Shown here: piece by piece, positions 1 through 8,603 of the stretch | Numbering within the stretch: the stretch's first letter is position 1 | How the letters are laid out: each line of letters begins with the position of its first letter | Assembly: GCF_014197535.1 (NCBI RefSeq) | Contig: NZ_JACIFV010000033.1 | Span: 1 to 53,136, forward strand | Direction of reading: 5' to 3' | Length of the DNA stretch: 53,136 nt | Source of the DNA: Rhizobium aethiopicum | GTDB lineage: Bacteria; Pseudomonadota; Alphaproteobacteria; Rhizobiales; Rhizobiaceae | Notes under the pieces: generated by a model | Told to the model about the DNA's origin: nothing | The model's input: the letters and a program-made list of their open reading frames with translations, nothing else | Databases searched by the model: none | Translations under genes and position numbers: made by a program

Positions 1-12
1 TCGAGAGGCGAG

Positions 13-46
13 ACTGTCGCATCTCTAACTGGCCCAACTGTCGCAT
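13..46. repeat. Two 10-bp direct repeats, possible IS terminal repeats
   Basis: The 10-mer ACTGTCGCAT occurs at 13-22 and again at 37-46, 24 bp apart start to start. Insertion sequences of the IS21 type carry several short repeats of this kind just inside their ends, so this may be the right end of an element whose body lies before the window. No transposase fragment is visible, and the rest of 1-190 holds nothing recognisable. The assignment is a guess from repeat layout. Confidence 0.3.
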
Positions 47-191
47 TACTAAATAGCCCTTACAAACAAAAATCGCATAAGACAGATTATGGAACCAAAG
101 ATTTTTCCAGCCGCGCCAAAGACTTGCTTGATGGTTTCAGGAAATGGTGAGGCTGACACGCCTCGCCCAATTCCTCTGCGGTATTCAATCA

Positions 192-1118
192 TCAGGAGCC
201 CAGCAAGGCGGTGATCTCGGCGCGAGAAGGCATGGCGGGAGCCGTGCCCGGCCGTGTTACCGCGATTGCGGCGGTCGCGCAGCCGAAGCGGACGGCCTCG
301 GTTGGCGCCCGGCCTTCCGAAATCGCCGTCGCGAACCCGCCGACGAAGGCGTCGCCGGCCCCGGTTGTGTCAATGACATTTCCCGCCGAAAATGCGGGCA
401 CGAATTCGCTCTGACCGGCGGTGTGATAGAACGCACCGCGGGCGCCGAGCGTGATGACCGCTGCTTTCGCGCCCCGATCGACCAGCGTGTGTGCCGCTGC
501 ACGTGCCTGCTCATCGGTTTCGATCGCATGGCCCACCAATTCCGCCGCTTCGACTTCGTTGGGAACGATGAAATCGCACAAGCCGTAGATGCTGTCCGGG
601 ATGGCGCCGGCAGGCGCCGGGTTGAAGATCGTAATGCCCCCCGCCCTTTTCGCGATCGACAAGGCATGCAAGGCCGCTTCCAGCGGCTGTTCGAGCTGTG
701 TCATGAAAATAGCGGCGCTTTCGATCGCCGCCCGGTTCGCTTCGACATCTTCGACGCCGATCAGCCCCGCGGCGCCCGGCACCACGATAATGGCGTTGTC
801 GCCGCTCACCTCGTCGACGAAGATGAAGGCGGCGCCCGTGGAAACGCCTTCCATCTTCATCACATTGGCTTTGACGCCCGCCTCCGCATAGGCCGCAAGG
901 GCCATCGCGCCGAACGCGTCGTTGCCCACCCGTGAAATGAAAGTCACCTTGCCGCCTGCCTTTGCCGCGGCAATCGCCTGGTTGGAGCCCTTGCCTCCCG
1001 GCCCGAGCGTGAAACCCGACCCCATCAGCGTCTCGGCGATATGGGGCAGGCGCTTTGCCTTGTAGGCGGTGTCGGCGGCAAAAATGCCTAAAATGACGAT
1101 CCCGCTTTTCTCGCTCAT
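192..1118 (-). CDS. rbsK: Ribokinase-family (PfkB) sugar kinase
   Basis: This 308-residue protein is a PfkB-fold sugar kinase that would phosphorylate ribose or a related sugar with ATP in the cytoplasm. It carries the glycine-rich N-terminal substrate motif GPGGKGSNQA and the C-terminal signature DTTGAGDAFVGG, in which the second Asp is the catalytic base of the family. The start is the ATG at 1118: it is preceded by AGAGG and overlaps the stop of the upstream mutarotase gene in an ATGA, which indicates translational coupling. It is the last gene of the minus-strand sugar operon that begins with the binding protein near 6511. The family also includes fructokinases and other sugar kinases, so the exact substrate is not proven; the mutarotase partner favours ribose or a close relative. 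Confidence 0.9.
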   Translation of the reverse strand: MSEKSGIVILGIFAADTAYKAKRLPHIAETLMGSGFTLGPGGKGSNQAIAAAKAGGKVTFISRVGNDAFGAMALAAYAEAGVKANVMKMEGVSTGAAFIFVDEVSGDNAIIVVPGAAGLIGVEDVEANRAAIESAAIFMTQLEQPLEAALHALSIAKRAGGITIFNPAPAGAIPDSIYGLCDFIVPNEVEAAELVGHAIETDEQARAAAHTLVDRGAKAAVITLGARGAFYHTAGQSEFVPAFSAGNVIDTTGAGDAFVGGFATAISEGRAPTEAVRFGCATAAIAVTRPGTAPAMPSRAEITALLGS

Positions 1119-1576
1119 CTGACGGCCTCTTCCGCTGGAATGACGCCCTTGGTCAAAAGGAAGCATCCATAGAACCGCAATTCCCCGGTCGCGATCACGC
1201 AATAAGCCTTTTTGGCGATGTCGTAGAACGCCATGCGTTCGACGGGATACATCGGCGACGGCTTGCCTTCGGCCCGGTCGACAATCGACTGTACTTCCTG
1301 TTGGATCGGCGGGATTTCATCTGGTTTGCCGATCACTTCCATGCGGCCAACCGACGGCTGAATCGGCGTGTCCAGAGGCAGGACCGAAAGGACCGCGTCG
1401 ATCGCCTGCGGCGCGGGAATGTTTTCCATGGTCAGCAGTTTACCCAGACGCGTCTGGCGGGCTATCGAATCCGATGGAAAATTCATGTCGGAGATGACGA
1501 GATAGTCGCCATGTCCCATGTTGCTAAGTGCCTGAAGAATGTCGCCATTGAGTTCGGCCCGAATTCCCTTGAGCAT
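1115..1576 (-). CDS. RbsD/FucU-family sugar mutarotase
   Basis: This 153-residue protein belongs to the RbsD/FucU family, which interconverts pyranose or anomeric forms of a sugar so that the kinase receives the right form. The N-terminus has the family motif MGHGDYLVISD with the conserved His, and the C-terminus has ERMAFYDIAKKAYCVIATGE followed by FYGC, closer in wording to FucU than to classical RbsD. It is slightly longer than the usual 140 residues. The start ATG at 1576 follows a GGAAG. Its stop overlaps the ribokinase start by 4 bp, so the pair works together. Whether the substrate is ribose, fucose or another sugar cannot be decided here, so no gene symbol is given. Confidence 0.88.
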   Translation of the reverse strand: MLKGIRAELNGDILQALSNMGHGDYLVISDMNFPSDSIARQTRLGKLLTMENIPAPQAIDAVLSVLPLDTPIQPSVGRMEVIGKPDEIPPIQQEVQSIVDRAEGKPSPMYPVERMAFYDIAKKAYCVIATGELRFYGCFLLTKGVIPAEEAVR

Positions 1577-1700
1577 TGATCTTCCATCCTTTCTCTAGCC
1601 GGTACGCCCGGCCGTGCTTCAATTTCTGTGTCCGGCGACATCCGCCCTGGAGTGCCGCGCGCCCTTTCGGACGCACAAAGGACGCTCCCACTGTTTGGAT
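1577..1700. other. Spacer inside the sugar operon
   Basis: This 124-bp gap separates the LacI gene from the mutarotase gene on the minus strand. It holds the mutarotase ribosome binding site and no convincing terminator or operator, so read-through from the upstream genes is likely. Confidence 0.4.
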
Positions 1701-2750
1701 CTACGCATCGGGCTTTCCGAGAATCGATTCCGGTTTTCGGGCCGGTGCGCCGGGTTGCGGGCACGGGCCGCTCGAACCACGCACGATCAGCGATCCGTCC
1801 ACCATTTCGTCCCCCTTGCCCGGCGGTTCCTCCAGGAGAAGGCTGACCGCGCGCCGCGCCAGCATGTCGGCCGGCTGGCGGATGGTTGTCAGCCGCGGCA
1901 CCACCAGATTGGCAAGCGAAATGTCGTCGAAACCTGTGACGGACAGTTTTCGCGGCACGTCGATCTTGAGGTCACGGGCGGCGCGTAATGCACCGATCGC
2001 CTGCTGGTCGCTGGCGGCAGCGATCGCCGTCGGCCGGCTTTGTGGCGGGCGCGAAAGCAGCTCACGGGCAATTCTTTCGCCGGATTCGTAGTCGAATCTG
2101 CCATAGGCGATTTCCAGTTCGACAGGCTCGCCGGTCTTGCCGAAGCCGTCCATGCGGCTGACAAAGGCCTCTTTGCGGATGCGCCCCGCTTCGGTGTCGG
2201 TCGGCCCGGCAATATAGGCGATGCGCCGGTGCCCCAGCCCATAGAGATGATCGGCAATCAGTGTGGCCGCCTGCGCATGGTTGGTCGACACCAGGGGAAA
2301 GATGCCGAAACGCCGGTCCAGCGATATGACCGGCACCGAGGCTGGCAGATCGAGACCAGAACCGTCGCTCGAAGCCACCACGATGATGCCGCGCACCGAT
2401 CGGTCGAGAAAAGCCGAAACATGGCTCTGCTCCGCCTCGCTGTCGTTATGCGAGCTTGCCAGCATCAGGCTGTGACCGCATTCGAGCGCCGCGCGCTCGA
2501 TGCTTGCCGCAAGCTGCGCAAAAAAAGGATTGGTGATGTCGGGAACGACGAGGCCGATGACGTCGGTTCTGCTGGTGCGCAAGGCTCGTGCAGTCACGTT
2601 CGGTCGGTAACCGAGCGCCGAAATGGCGTCGTTGACCCTTTCACGCAACATGGGTTTGACCGCGGCTTCGCCCGACAGAACACGCGAAACGGTGCCCACG
2701 GAGACGCCCGCATATTCGGCGACATCCTTGACTGTGGGCATCTTTGCCAT
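1701..2750 (-). CDS. LacI-family transcriptional repressor of the sugar operon
   Basis: This 349-residue protein has the LacI layout: an N-terminal helix-turn-helix (TVKDVAEYAGVSVGTVSRVL, about residues 5-25) with hinge helix, then a periplasmic-binding-protein-like sugar sensor (VIGLVVPDITNPFFAQL; later VTGFDDISLANLVVPRLTTI). The ATG at 2750 gives the normal spacing before the HTH; an upstream reading-frame extension into the permease gene was rejected. The gene lies 17 bp downstream of the second permease, so it is part of the operon it probably represses. The two AAACGTTT-centred palindromes at 6618-6631 and 6706-6719 are of the type bound by LacI proteins with this recognition helix and are its likely operators. 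The C-terminal 25 residues, rich in Pro and Ser, extend past the usual family end. Confidence 0.92.
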   Translation of the reverse strand: MAKMPTVKDVAEYAGVSVGTVSRVLSGEAAVKPMLRERVNDAISALGYRPNVTARALRTSRTDVIGLVVPDITNPFFAQLAASIERAALECGHSLMLASSHNDSEAEQSHVSAFLDRSVRGIIVVASSDGSGLDLPASVPVISLDRRFGIFPLVSTNHAQAATLIADHLYGLGHRRIAYIAGPTDTEAGRIRKEAFVSRMDGFGKTGEPVELEIAYGRFDYESGERIARELLSRPPQSRPTAIAAASDQQAIGALRAARDLKIDVPRKLSVTGFDDISLANLVVPRLTTIRQPADMLARRAVSLLLEEPPGKGDEMVDGSLIVRGSSGPCPQPGAPARKPESILGKPDA

Positions 2751-2767
2751 GTTCAAACGTCCCGCGG

Positions 2768-3679
2768 CTATTTCACCGCTCCTGCGGTCATCCCGGCGAT
2801 GATGTGCTTTTCCAACACGACGCCGACGATGACCAGCGGAAGGATACCGGCGGTAGAAAGGGCGGCCATCGACCACCAGTTGATGCCCTGACTGCCTGTC
2901 TGGCTGGCAATCATCACCGGCAGGGTGTTGGTGTTGGTGGAGGTCAGCAGCGCGGCGAAGAAATATTCGTTCCAGCACAGGATCAGCGCCAAAAGGAAGG
3001 CGGCAACCATGCCCGGCAGAACGAGCGGCACGATGATGCGGGCAAATGCGCCCCAGATCGACAGGCCGTCGACCAGCGCGGCCTCCTCGAGCTCGACCGG
3101 TATGGTGGCGAACTGGTCGCGCATGATCCAGACGACGATCGGCAGAACCATCAGCGTATAAACGGCGATCATGCCAGCATAGGTGTCGAGCAGCGCCAGT
3201 TCCTTGTAGAGAACCAGGAATGGCAGGGCGAGGACGACGGGCGGCATAATCAGCTGCGACAGGAAGAAGAAGGAAATGTCGGAATTGCGCATATGGCCGA
3301 ACTTGTAGGAGAAGCGGCTGAGGCCGTAAGCGGCGAGCGATCCGAGCACAACCGCAAGCGCGGATGCCGTGACGGAAATGATGACGCTGTTCCAGAGCCT
3401 GCGCATGAACTCGTCACGCACCGTCGAGATCTGGGAAATCGTATCGGGAGAGATCCCGAGCGAACGCCAGCCGAGCCAGTTGGGCGCGAAATTGAACCAT
3501 GGGATCAGATTGCCGCGCATGACATCTGCGGCTGTTTTGAACGAGGTCGAAACCGTCCAGAATAGCGGAAAGATGCAGACACAGGCCCAGATGACGAGCA
3601 GGCCGTAGACGGCCAAACGCATGGCCCACCAGCGAATGCGCTGGCCGCGTCCGTATTTTTCGAAATCGATGCGAACCAT
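2768..3679 (-). CDS. CUT1 sugar ABC transporter permease (MalG type)
   Basis: This 303-residue inner-membrane protein is the second permease of the importer. Hydrophobic segments begin near residue 20 (LAVYGLLVIWACVCIFPLFW), and the cytoplasmic EAA loop that docks on the ATPase reads EEAALVDGLSIWGAFARIIV followed by PLVLPG, as in MalG/UgpE proteins. The start ATG at 3679 shares one base with the stop of the first permease (TGATG), so the two are translationally coupled. It ends 17 bp before the LacI gene. Membership of CUT1 is clear; the transported sugar is not. Confidence 0.93.
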   Translation of the reverse strand: MVRIDFEKYGRGQRIRWWAMRLAVYGLLVIWACVCIFPLFWTVSTSFKTAADVMRGNLIPWFNFAPNWLGWRSLGISPDTISQISTVRDEFMRRLWNSVIISVTASALAVVLGSLAAYGLSRFSYKFGHMRNSDISFFFLSQLIMPPVVLALPFLVLYKELALLDTYAGMIAVYTLMVLPIVVWIMRDQFATIPVELEEAALVDGLSIWGAFARIIVPLVLPGMVAAFLLALILCWNEYFFAALLTSTNTNTLPVMIASQTGSQGINWWSMAALSTAGILPLVIVGVVLEKHIIAGMTAGAVK

Positions 3680-4797
3680 CAGAGCCTTCCTGTCATCCGC
3701 TTCACGATACGGTCGGAGATCTTCATCAGCACTGTCATGCCGAAGACGATGATCACCAGATAGACGAGCGCGAGCAGGGTCCCATATCCGACATTCGAGC
3801 GGTCTCGGTATTCGCGGTAGATGAAGCTGGTGACGGAGTCGGTCGCCCCGCCGGGGCCTCCCGATGTCACCGTGATGATGATGTCGGCGAGCTTGAGCTT
3901 GAAGATGATGCGGATCATCACTGCCGTGACCGACACAGGCAGCATCAGCGGGAAAATCACCTGCCAGAAGCGCTGCCATTTGGTGGCGCCGTCGACTTCT
4001 GCCGCCTCCAGCACCTCCCTCGACAAGGCCTGCAGTCCGGCGAGCAGCATGATCATCATGAAGGGAATGAAGGTCCAGGCGTCCATGATCATGATCCAAA
4101 GGCGCGCCGTCAGCGGATCGCCGAAAAAGGACGGGTTTTCCCAGCCGAGCCAGCGGGCCATGCGCGCGATCGGGCCGAAACGGGTTTCCAGCATCGACTT
4201 GCCCACCATCCAGCTCACCGCGACTGGCGACAACATCAAGGGCACGAGGAAAGTAACCCGCCAGAACTTCCGGGCAATGATTTCCTGGTTGAGGAGCAGC
4301 GCCAGGCCGAAGGCGATCGCATACTCGACGGCAATCGCAAGGCAATAAAGGATCATGTTGAGCAAGGCATTGGCATAGAACGGATCGGCGATCATCCGGC
4401 GCACATTATCAAGCCCGTTGAAGCGCCGCCCGGCCGAAGAGGCGAGGTTCCAGTCGGAGAAGCCGATCCAGAGCGCAAAGAGCAGCGGGAAGACCACCAT
4501 CGATACGACGAAGAGTGCTGCCGGCAGAACAAATAGCGCCTTCTTGCCGGCCTCGCCGTATATGACGACGCGGGTGACGCAAAGAACCGCGGCCCAGATG
4601 AAATAGGCGTAGAGAACCGGCCGCCAATTGGCAAAGCCCCAATCGGTCCAGCCAAGTTCGTGGACAGCTTCCAATACAAAGGATGCGATGAACCATATGG
4701 CGCTCAGCCACAGAGCCGCGCGGCCCCAGAAACGGCGGCTCGCGGAAATGGAGCCGGCTTCGACCGTGTGGAGCAGGTCGCCTTCGACTGTCGACAT
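3679..4797 (-). CDS. CUT1 sugar ABC transporter permease (MalF type)
   Basis: This 372-residue membrane protein is the first permease. It is longer than most at its N-terminus, with two extra hydrophobic stretches (residues about 27-45 and 64-80) before the core segment beginning ALFVLPAALFVVSMVVFPLL. The EAA loop reads EAAEVDGATKWQRFWQVIF followed by PLMLP. It starts 73 bp downstream of the binding-protein gene and overlaps the next permease by one base. The extra N-terminal helices recall MalF, which also has additional segments. Substrate specificity cannot be read from the sequence. Confidence 0.93.
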   Translation of the reverse strand: MSTVEGDLLHTVEAGSISASRRFWGRAALWLSAIWFIASFVLEAVHELGWTDWGFANWRPVLYAYFIWAAVLCVTRVVIYGEAGKKALFVLPAALFVVSMVVFPLLFALWIGFSDWNLASSAGRRFNGLDNVRRMIADPFYANALLNMILYCLAIAVEYAIAFGLALLLNQEIIARKFWRVTFLVPLMLSPVAVSWMVGKSMLETRFGPIARMARWLGWENPSFFGDPLTARLWIMIMDAWTFIPFMMIMLLAGLQALSREVLEAAEVDGATKWQRFWQVIFPLMLPVSVTAVMIRIIFKLKLADIIITVTSGGPGGATDSVTSFIYREYRDRSNVGYGTLLALVYLVIIVFGMTVLMKISDRIVKRMTGRL

Positions 4798-4870
4798 TGA
4801 TATTCCTCGCCCGGACAGGATGGGCGCCGGCGGAGCCTTTTCAGTCCGCCAGCGCGTTTATGCCAATCGA

Positions 4871-6511
4871 TCAGAGCCCGAGGCTCGTCCGATAGAGCTT
4901 CAGCTGGCTATCACGGCCGATCTGGTCGGTGATCTTTTCCCAGGCGGCGGCGATTGCATCCGCCGTTTCCTGTGCCGACTTGTATTGTCCGGCAAAGCCC
5001 TTCGCCAATTCGTCCTCCGCAACGGAGTAGTATTGGAAGATGCCGGGGATGCGCGGCTCGATCGCAGCGTTCGGATGGTTGTAGCTGTCGGCGTTCGAAC
5101 CCAGATAATCCTCGATGTAGGCGCGGTCGTAACCTGCCTTTTCCCATTCGTCGTAGTTGAAGTGCGACTGGCGATAGGGTTGGAAGCCGGACGGATAGGC
5201 CGACGTCCAAAGGGAAAGATCCTTGCCGCCGAGATGGGCTGCAGCAGACCAGGCCGCCTTGCGTTTTTTCTCGTCACTGGAGACTCGCTTGGTGACATAG
5301 ATACCCCAGCCGAGGTAGGCCATGTTGGGCGCCTCGTTATACTTGTCTTCCCACTGCCCGGTCTTGCGGTTGTAGACGCGGTTGGAGCCGCGGTTGATGC
5401 CGAAGCCGACCACGTCGCCGACGACCGAGGTATCGGATGTGCGGGCGCCGGAGCCAACATCGCCCCACCACATCAGCATTGCACCGGTGCCTGCCAGAAA
5501 CTGCGAGAAGGCCGTGGTGCCGGGGTCCGCATTGATCTGATCGGCCGGATAGGCCTTGGCTGCGATCAAATCCAGGACGTCCTGGATTGCCTGGACCCAG
5601 GCGGGGTTATTAACCAGCGGCTTCATATTTTCGGGGTCGAACAGCCAGGCCGGATCGCCGGGATATTTGGCATAGGCCGTCGCACGGTTTTCGATGAAAT
5701 AGAAGCCAAAGCCGCCCCAGCCCTTGAGCGGGTCGAGATAGCCGTAGGCCGGCTGGCTGGTCAAGGGATCGGTCTTGCCGATCAGCGCCTTGGACGCTGC
5801 GTTGACCTCCTGCCAGGTCTTCGGCGGCTCGGCCATGCCGCTGATCGAGCCTTCGCCGAAGTAATCCTTGCGATAGGCGAAGGTGTGGCAGTCGCCGTCG
5901 ATCGTGACACGATAGGTCTTGCCGTCCCAGGTGCCAACCGGTGGCTTCAGGTAGCTCACCAGGTCGTCGGCTTCGACCTGCTTTGCAGCCCAATCAGGCA
6001 TCTCGTCGAGAAGCCCGCGTCCGGCGGTATCGCCTTCGAAAGGCGCGCCCATTTCAAGGATGTCGAAATCGACCGTGCCGGTTGCGATCGACTGCTGAAG
6101 GCGGGCGTTGTAATCGGCCTGAGCAAGGTCGATCCAGTTGATCTTGGCGCCGGTATAGGCTTCCCAAGGCTTCAGGAAGCCGCGGAACAGGAAGTTGTGC
6201 AGATTCTGGTTGTTGAGCCCCATAAAGGTCAGCTCGACGCCGGCGAATTCGCCCTGATTGACATTGGCCTTAGTCGGGCCGAGGCAGAGCTCGCCGACCT
6301 TCTGCCAGTCCGCGTCCGTCGGCGAACCCTTGCCCACGCCCGGGATCTGCAGGATCTGCGCGCGTAGGTCATCGGCGGCGAATGCGGTGCCGACAATTCC
6401 GCCCATCGCGCCGGACAGGCCGAGCAGAGCCGCCGCACTTGCCGTTCCCCGCAAAACGTCGCGGCGGCTTGCCTGACGGCGCATCAATGCATCGTAAATT
6501 TCGACTTTCAT
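4871..6511 (-). CDS. Tat-exported sugar ABC transporter substrate-binding protein
   Basis: This 546-residue protein is the periplasmic binding component and first gene of the operon. The N-terminus has a twin-arginine signal (SRRDVLRG, then a hydrophobic stretch ending near GTAFAAD), so it is probably exported folded through the Tat system. The body has the family-1 solute-binding pattern, for example EAYTGAKINWIDLAQADYNARLQ and GYLDPLKGWGGFGFYF in short conserved blocks. At about 550 residues it is longer than the common 420-440. The ATG at 6511 is chosen because GGAGGAAG lies just upstream; a GTG four codons earlier (6526) is possible but would bury that site. Two operator-like palindromes precede the gene. 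Confidence 0.9.
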   Translation of the reverse strand: MKVEIYDALMRRQASRRDVLRGTASAAALLGLSGAMGGIVGTAFAADDLRAQILQIPGVGKGSPTDADWQKVGELCLGPTKANVNQGEFAGVELTFMGLNNQNLHNFLFRGFLKPWEAYTGAKINWIDLAQADYNARLQQSIATGTVDFDILEMGAPFEGDTAGRGLLDEMPDWAAKQVEADDLVSYLKPPVGTWDGKTYRVTIDGDCHTFAYRKDYFGEGSISGMAEPPKTWQEVNAASKALIGKTDPLTSQPAYGYLDPLKGWGGFGFYFIENRATAYAKYPGDPAWLFDPENMKPLVNNPAWVQAIQDVLDLIAAKAYPADQINADPGTTAFSQFLAGTGAMLMWWGDVGSGARTSDTSVVGDVVGFGINRGSNRVYNRKTGQWEDKYNEAPNMAYLGWGIYVTKRVSSDEKKRKAAWSAAAHLGGKDLSLWTSAYPSGFQPYRQSHFNYDEWEKAGYDRAYIEDYLGSNADSYNHPNAAIEPRIPGIFQYYSVAEDELAKGFAGQYKSAQETADAIAAAWEKITDQIGRDSQLKLYRTSLGL

Positions 6512-6617
6512 GTCTTCCTCCTCCACGTTTGGTGCGCTGCCGCCAGCCAGTGTTCCGGATAGGCTCCGGCCCGAATTTGGGACTGGTCTCGTGCAGAACT
6601 ATCTGGTAAACAAGAAA

Positions 6618-6631
6618 ATGAAACGTTTCAT
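6618..6631. promoter_or_regulatory. Operator palindrome, copy 1 (ATGAAACGTTTCAT)
   Basis: A perfect 14-bp palindrome with the AAACGTTT core typical of LacI-family operators. It lies about 107 bp upstream of the binding-protein start and downstream of the proposed minus-strand promoter, where bound repressor would block elongation or support a loop with the second copy 88 bp away. Confidence 0.8.
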
Positions 6632-6671
6632 AATTCTTGTTTGAAACCGCTCCTCTCGGTCTCATCATTGA

Positions 6672-6699
6672 GCATTAGACGGGAAGCGGAAAAAGTCAA
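6672..6699 (-). promoter_or_regulatory. Candidate sigma-70 promoter of the sugar operon
   Basis: On the minus strand TTGACT (6699-6694) is followed after 16 bases by TAATGC (6677-6672). The pair sits between the two operator palindromes and points toward the binding-protein gene. The -35 is good, the -10 is only moderate; the assignment is by inspection. Confidence 0.4.
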
Positions 6700-6705
6700 T
6701 AAAAA

Positions 6706-6719
6706 ATGAAACGTTTCAT
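6706..6719. promoter_or_regulatory. Operator palindrome, copy 2 (ATGAAACGTTTCAT)
   Basis: An exact second copy of the palindrome at 6618-6631, centre to centre 88 bp. It lies just upstream of the proposed minus-strand -35 and 132 bp before the divergent ATPase gene, so one repressor could control both directions. Confidence 0.8.
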
Positions 6720-6850
6720 GGAGGAGGTTTTGAAGGTATTTCGGGTTGTGGCAGAGCGCGTTTTCGCTGTGCCTCATACGCTGGATACTGTCGAGAGATT
6801 CATCCCCTGGAGTGTGTGCCTGGGGTGACCGGAAAGCGAGTGGGAGGCAT

Positions 6851-7918
6851 ATGGCTGAGGTCAATATTTCAGAGGCGCGGAAGGCATACGGCGCCTTAAA
6901 TATCCTGCATGGGGTCAATATAGACATTCGCGACGGCGAGTTCGTGGTGCTCGTCGGCCCCTCCGGCTGCGGCAAGTCGACCTTGCTGCGCATGGTCGCA
7001 GGGCTCGAGAGCATTACCGGCGGTACCATCTCGATCGGCGGAAAGATCGTCAACAATCTGCCGCCGAAGGACCGCGATATTGCGATGGTCTTCCAGAGCT
7101 ATGCGCTTTATCCGCACAAGACCGTTGCCGAGAACATGGTCTTCGCGCTGCGCCTCCAGAAGCAGCCGGCCGATCTCATCAAGCAGCGCCTGCAGGCGGC
7201 GGCCGAAACACTCGACCTCGTGCCCTATCTTGACCGCTATCCGCGCCAGCTTTCGGGCGGCCAGCGGCAGCGCGTGGCGATGGGACGAGCCATTGTCCGA
7301 TCGCCGCAGGTCTTCCTCTTCGACGAGCCCCTGTCGAATCTCGACGCCAAGCTGCGCGTGCAGATGCGCAAGGAGATCAAGGAACTCCACCAAAGACTGA
7401 GAACCACGACGATCTACGTCACCCATGACCAGGTCGAAGCGATGACCATGGCGGACAAGATCGTGGTCATGCAGGGCGGCAAGATCGAACAGACGGGAAC
7501 GCCGCTGGAACTCTACGACCGTCCGCGCAATACCTTCGTGGCCACCTTCATCGGCTCGCCGTCGATGAACCTGCTGAAAGGTCATTACAAGGCCGATGGA
7601 GCCGTCTTCGTCACGGAGACAGGCGATGAGATCGCGCTCGGTTTCACGCCGGAGGCCTCCGATGGCCAGGCTGTGCTTCTGGGCGTGCGGCCCGAACACC
7701 TGTCGCTCGCTCCGAGCGGCCTGAAGACGACCGTCAACGTCACCGAGCCCACCGGCCACGAGACGATGGTATTTCTGCGCTACGGATCCGGCGAGCTTGT
7801 CGCCGTGCTGTCTGAACGTCACGATTTCGAGCCGGGGCAGGCCGTAACGATCGCTGCCCGGCCGGGCAAGCTTCATCTGTTCGATGCGGAATCCGGTAAG
7901 ACGCTGCGACGGGATTGA
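6851..7918 (+). CDS. MalK/UgpC-type sugar ABC transporter ATPase
   Basis: This 355-residue cytoplasmic ATPase powers the CUT1 importer encoded divergently. Visible motifs are Walker A GPSGCGKST (about residues 36-44), signature LSGGQ (about 134-138), Walker B VFLFDEPLSNLDAKLR and the H-loop YVTHDQVEAM, followed by the C-terminal MalK-type regulatory domain (about residue 240 onward, with LLGVRPEHLSL). The ATG at 6851 follows GGGAGG; an upstream in-frame start near 6746 would lack homology and was not used. ATPases of this kind are often shared between several CUT1 systems, but the common operators suggest co-regulation with the neighbouring permeases. Confidence 0.95.
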   Translation: MAEVNISEARKAYGALNILHGVNIDIRDGEFVVLVGPSGCGKSTLLRMVAGLESITGGTISIGGKIVNNLPPKDRDIAMVFQSYALYPHKTVAENMVFALRLQKQPADLIKQRLQAAAETLDLVPYLDRYPRQLSGGQRQRVAMGRAIVRSPQVFLFDEPLSNLDAKLRVQMRKEIKELHQRLRTTTIYVTHDQVEAMTMADKIVVMQGGKIEQTGTPLELYDRPRNTFVATFIGSPSMNLLKGHYKADGAVFVTETGDEIALGFTPEASDGQAVLLGVRPEHLSLAPSGLKTTVNVTEPTGHETMVFLRYGSGELVAVLSERHDFEPGQAVTIAARPGKLHLFDAESGKTLRRD

Positions 7919-8109
7919 GGAGCCGTCTCCCGATCAATGCAGCATTCCTCGGGGCTAAATACGAAAAGGCTGGCCGCCATGGCAGTCGATTCCTTGACCT
8001 CGTCAATGCGTGACCGATTTTCACCCTGTGGGCTGCTTGTTCGCTGACGGCAGCGGCCGCGGAGGGCATGCCGGAGAGCAACGGGACTCTATGGGCTTGG
8101 AGGCGATCA
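7919..8109. other. Spacer downstream of the ATPase gene
   Basis: This 191-bp stretch carries the ribosome binding site GGAGG of the next small gene at 8099-8103. I see no strong terminator hairpin or operator in it. Confidence 0.35.
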
Positions 8110-8412
8110 ATGCTTTCGACAGACCGAGATTTGAAGCGGGGCGGCGAGCGGTTTCCCATTCCTTCGCAAGGTGAAGTCGAAGGCAGGCTTCTGATGTTTG
8201 AAGTGATTGCCGTCACCTGCCTGCAGGAGCTTCTCGCCAAGACGGAGTCCCGCCTGGTTTCCAAGCTTCGCCGGAGACTTATCCATAATCTGAAGGCGAG
8301 GTGTGCCCCATTGAAGTTATGCACGGATGACGAAAAGGCTGCAGAGGAATTCGCACTCCAACTTTTGAGCGCAGCTCTGGAAGAAGCCGAAGACGAGAGG
8401 CGAGCCGACTAG
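8110..8412 (+). CDS. Small hypothetical protein
   Basis: I do not recognise this 100-residue protein. The ATG at 8110 is preceded by GGAGG six bases away, a strong site that decides the start over an ATG at 8068. The sequence begins MLSTDRDLKRGGERFP, has a basic, helical middle (LVSKLRRRLIHNLKAR) and an acidic helical C-terminus (LSAALEEAEDERRAD). There is no signal peptide or membrane segment. It stands alone between the ATPase and a minus-strand hydrolase. The good ribosome binding site supports a real gene; function is unknown. Confidence 0.55.
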   Translation: MLSTDRDLKRGGERFPIPSQGEVEGRLLMFEVIAVTCLQELLAKTESRLVSKLRRRLIHNLKARCAPLKLCTDDEKAAEEFALQLLSAALEEAEDERRAD

Positions 8413-8603
8413 GCCGCGATCACCCCGGCAGGCGGGTCGCCTGCACGCCTTCACCATCCACCAAGGGTCGGCGGCAGAATTCGGATGCGCCCGTCGCGTT
8501 CGACGTCGCGGCGATCGAATTTCACGCAGGCGATCTCGCTGAATACGCCGTATTCCCGAAGCCGGCTTTCGTCGCAGCGCGGCGGCGCGGCAGTCTCAGC
8601 TTC

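Noticed and set aside
144..935. Long plus-strand frame opposite the ribokinase gene
   Set aside because: It is antisense to a clear PfkB kinase, lacks a ribosome binding site and has Arg-rich low-complexity composition typical of high-GC shadow frames.
4628..6367. 579-codon plus-strand frame opposite the sugar-binding protein
   Set aside because: It mirrors the third-position GC pattern of the real minus-strand gene; no domains or start site are seen.
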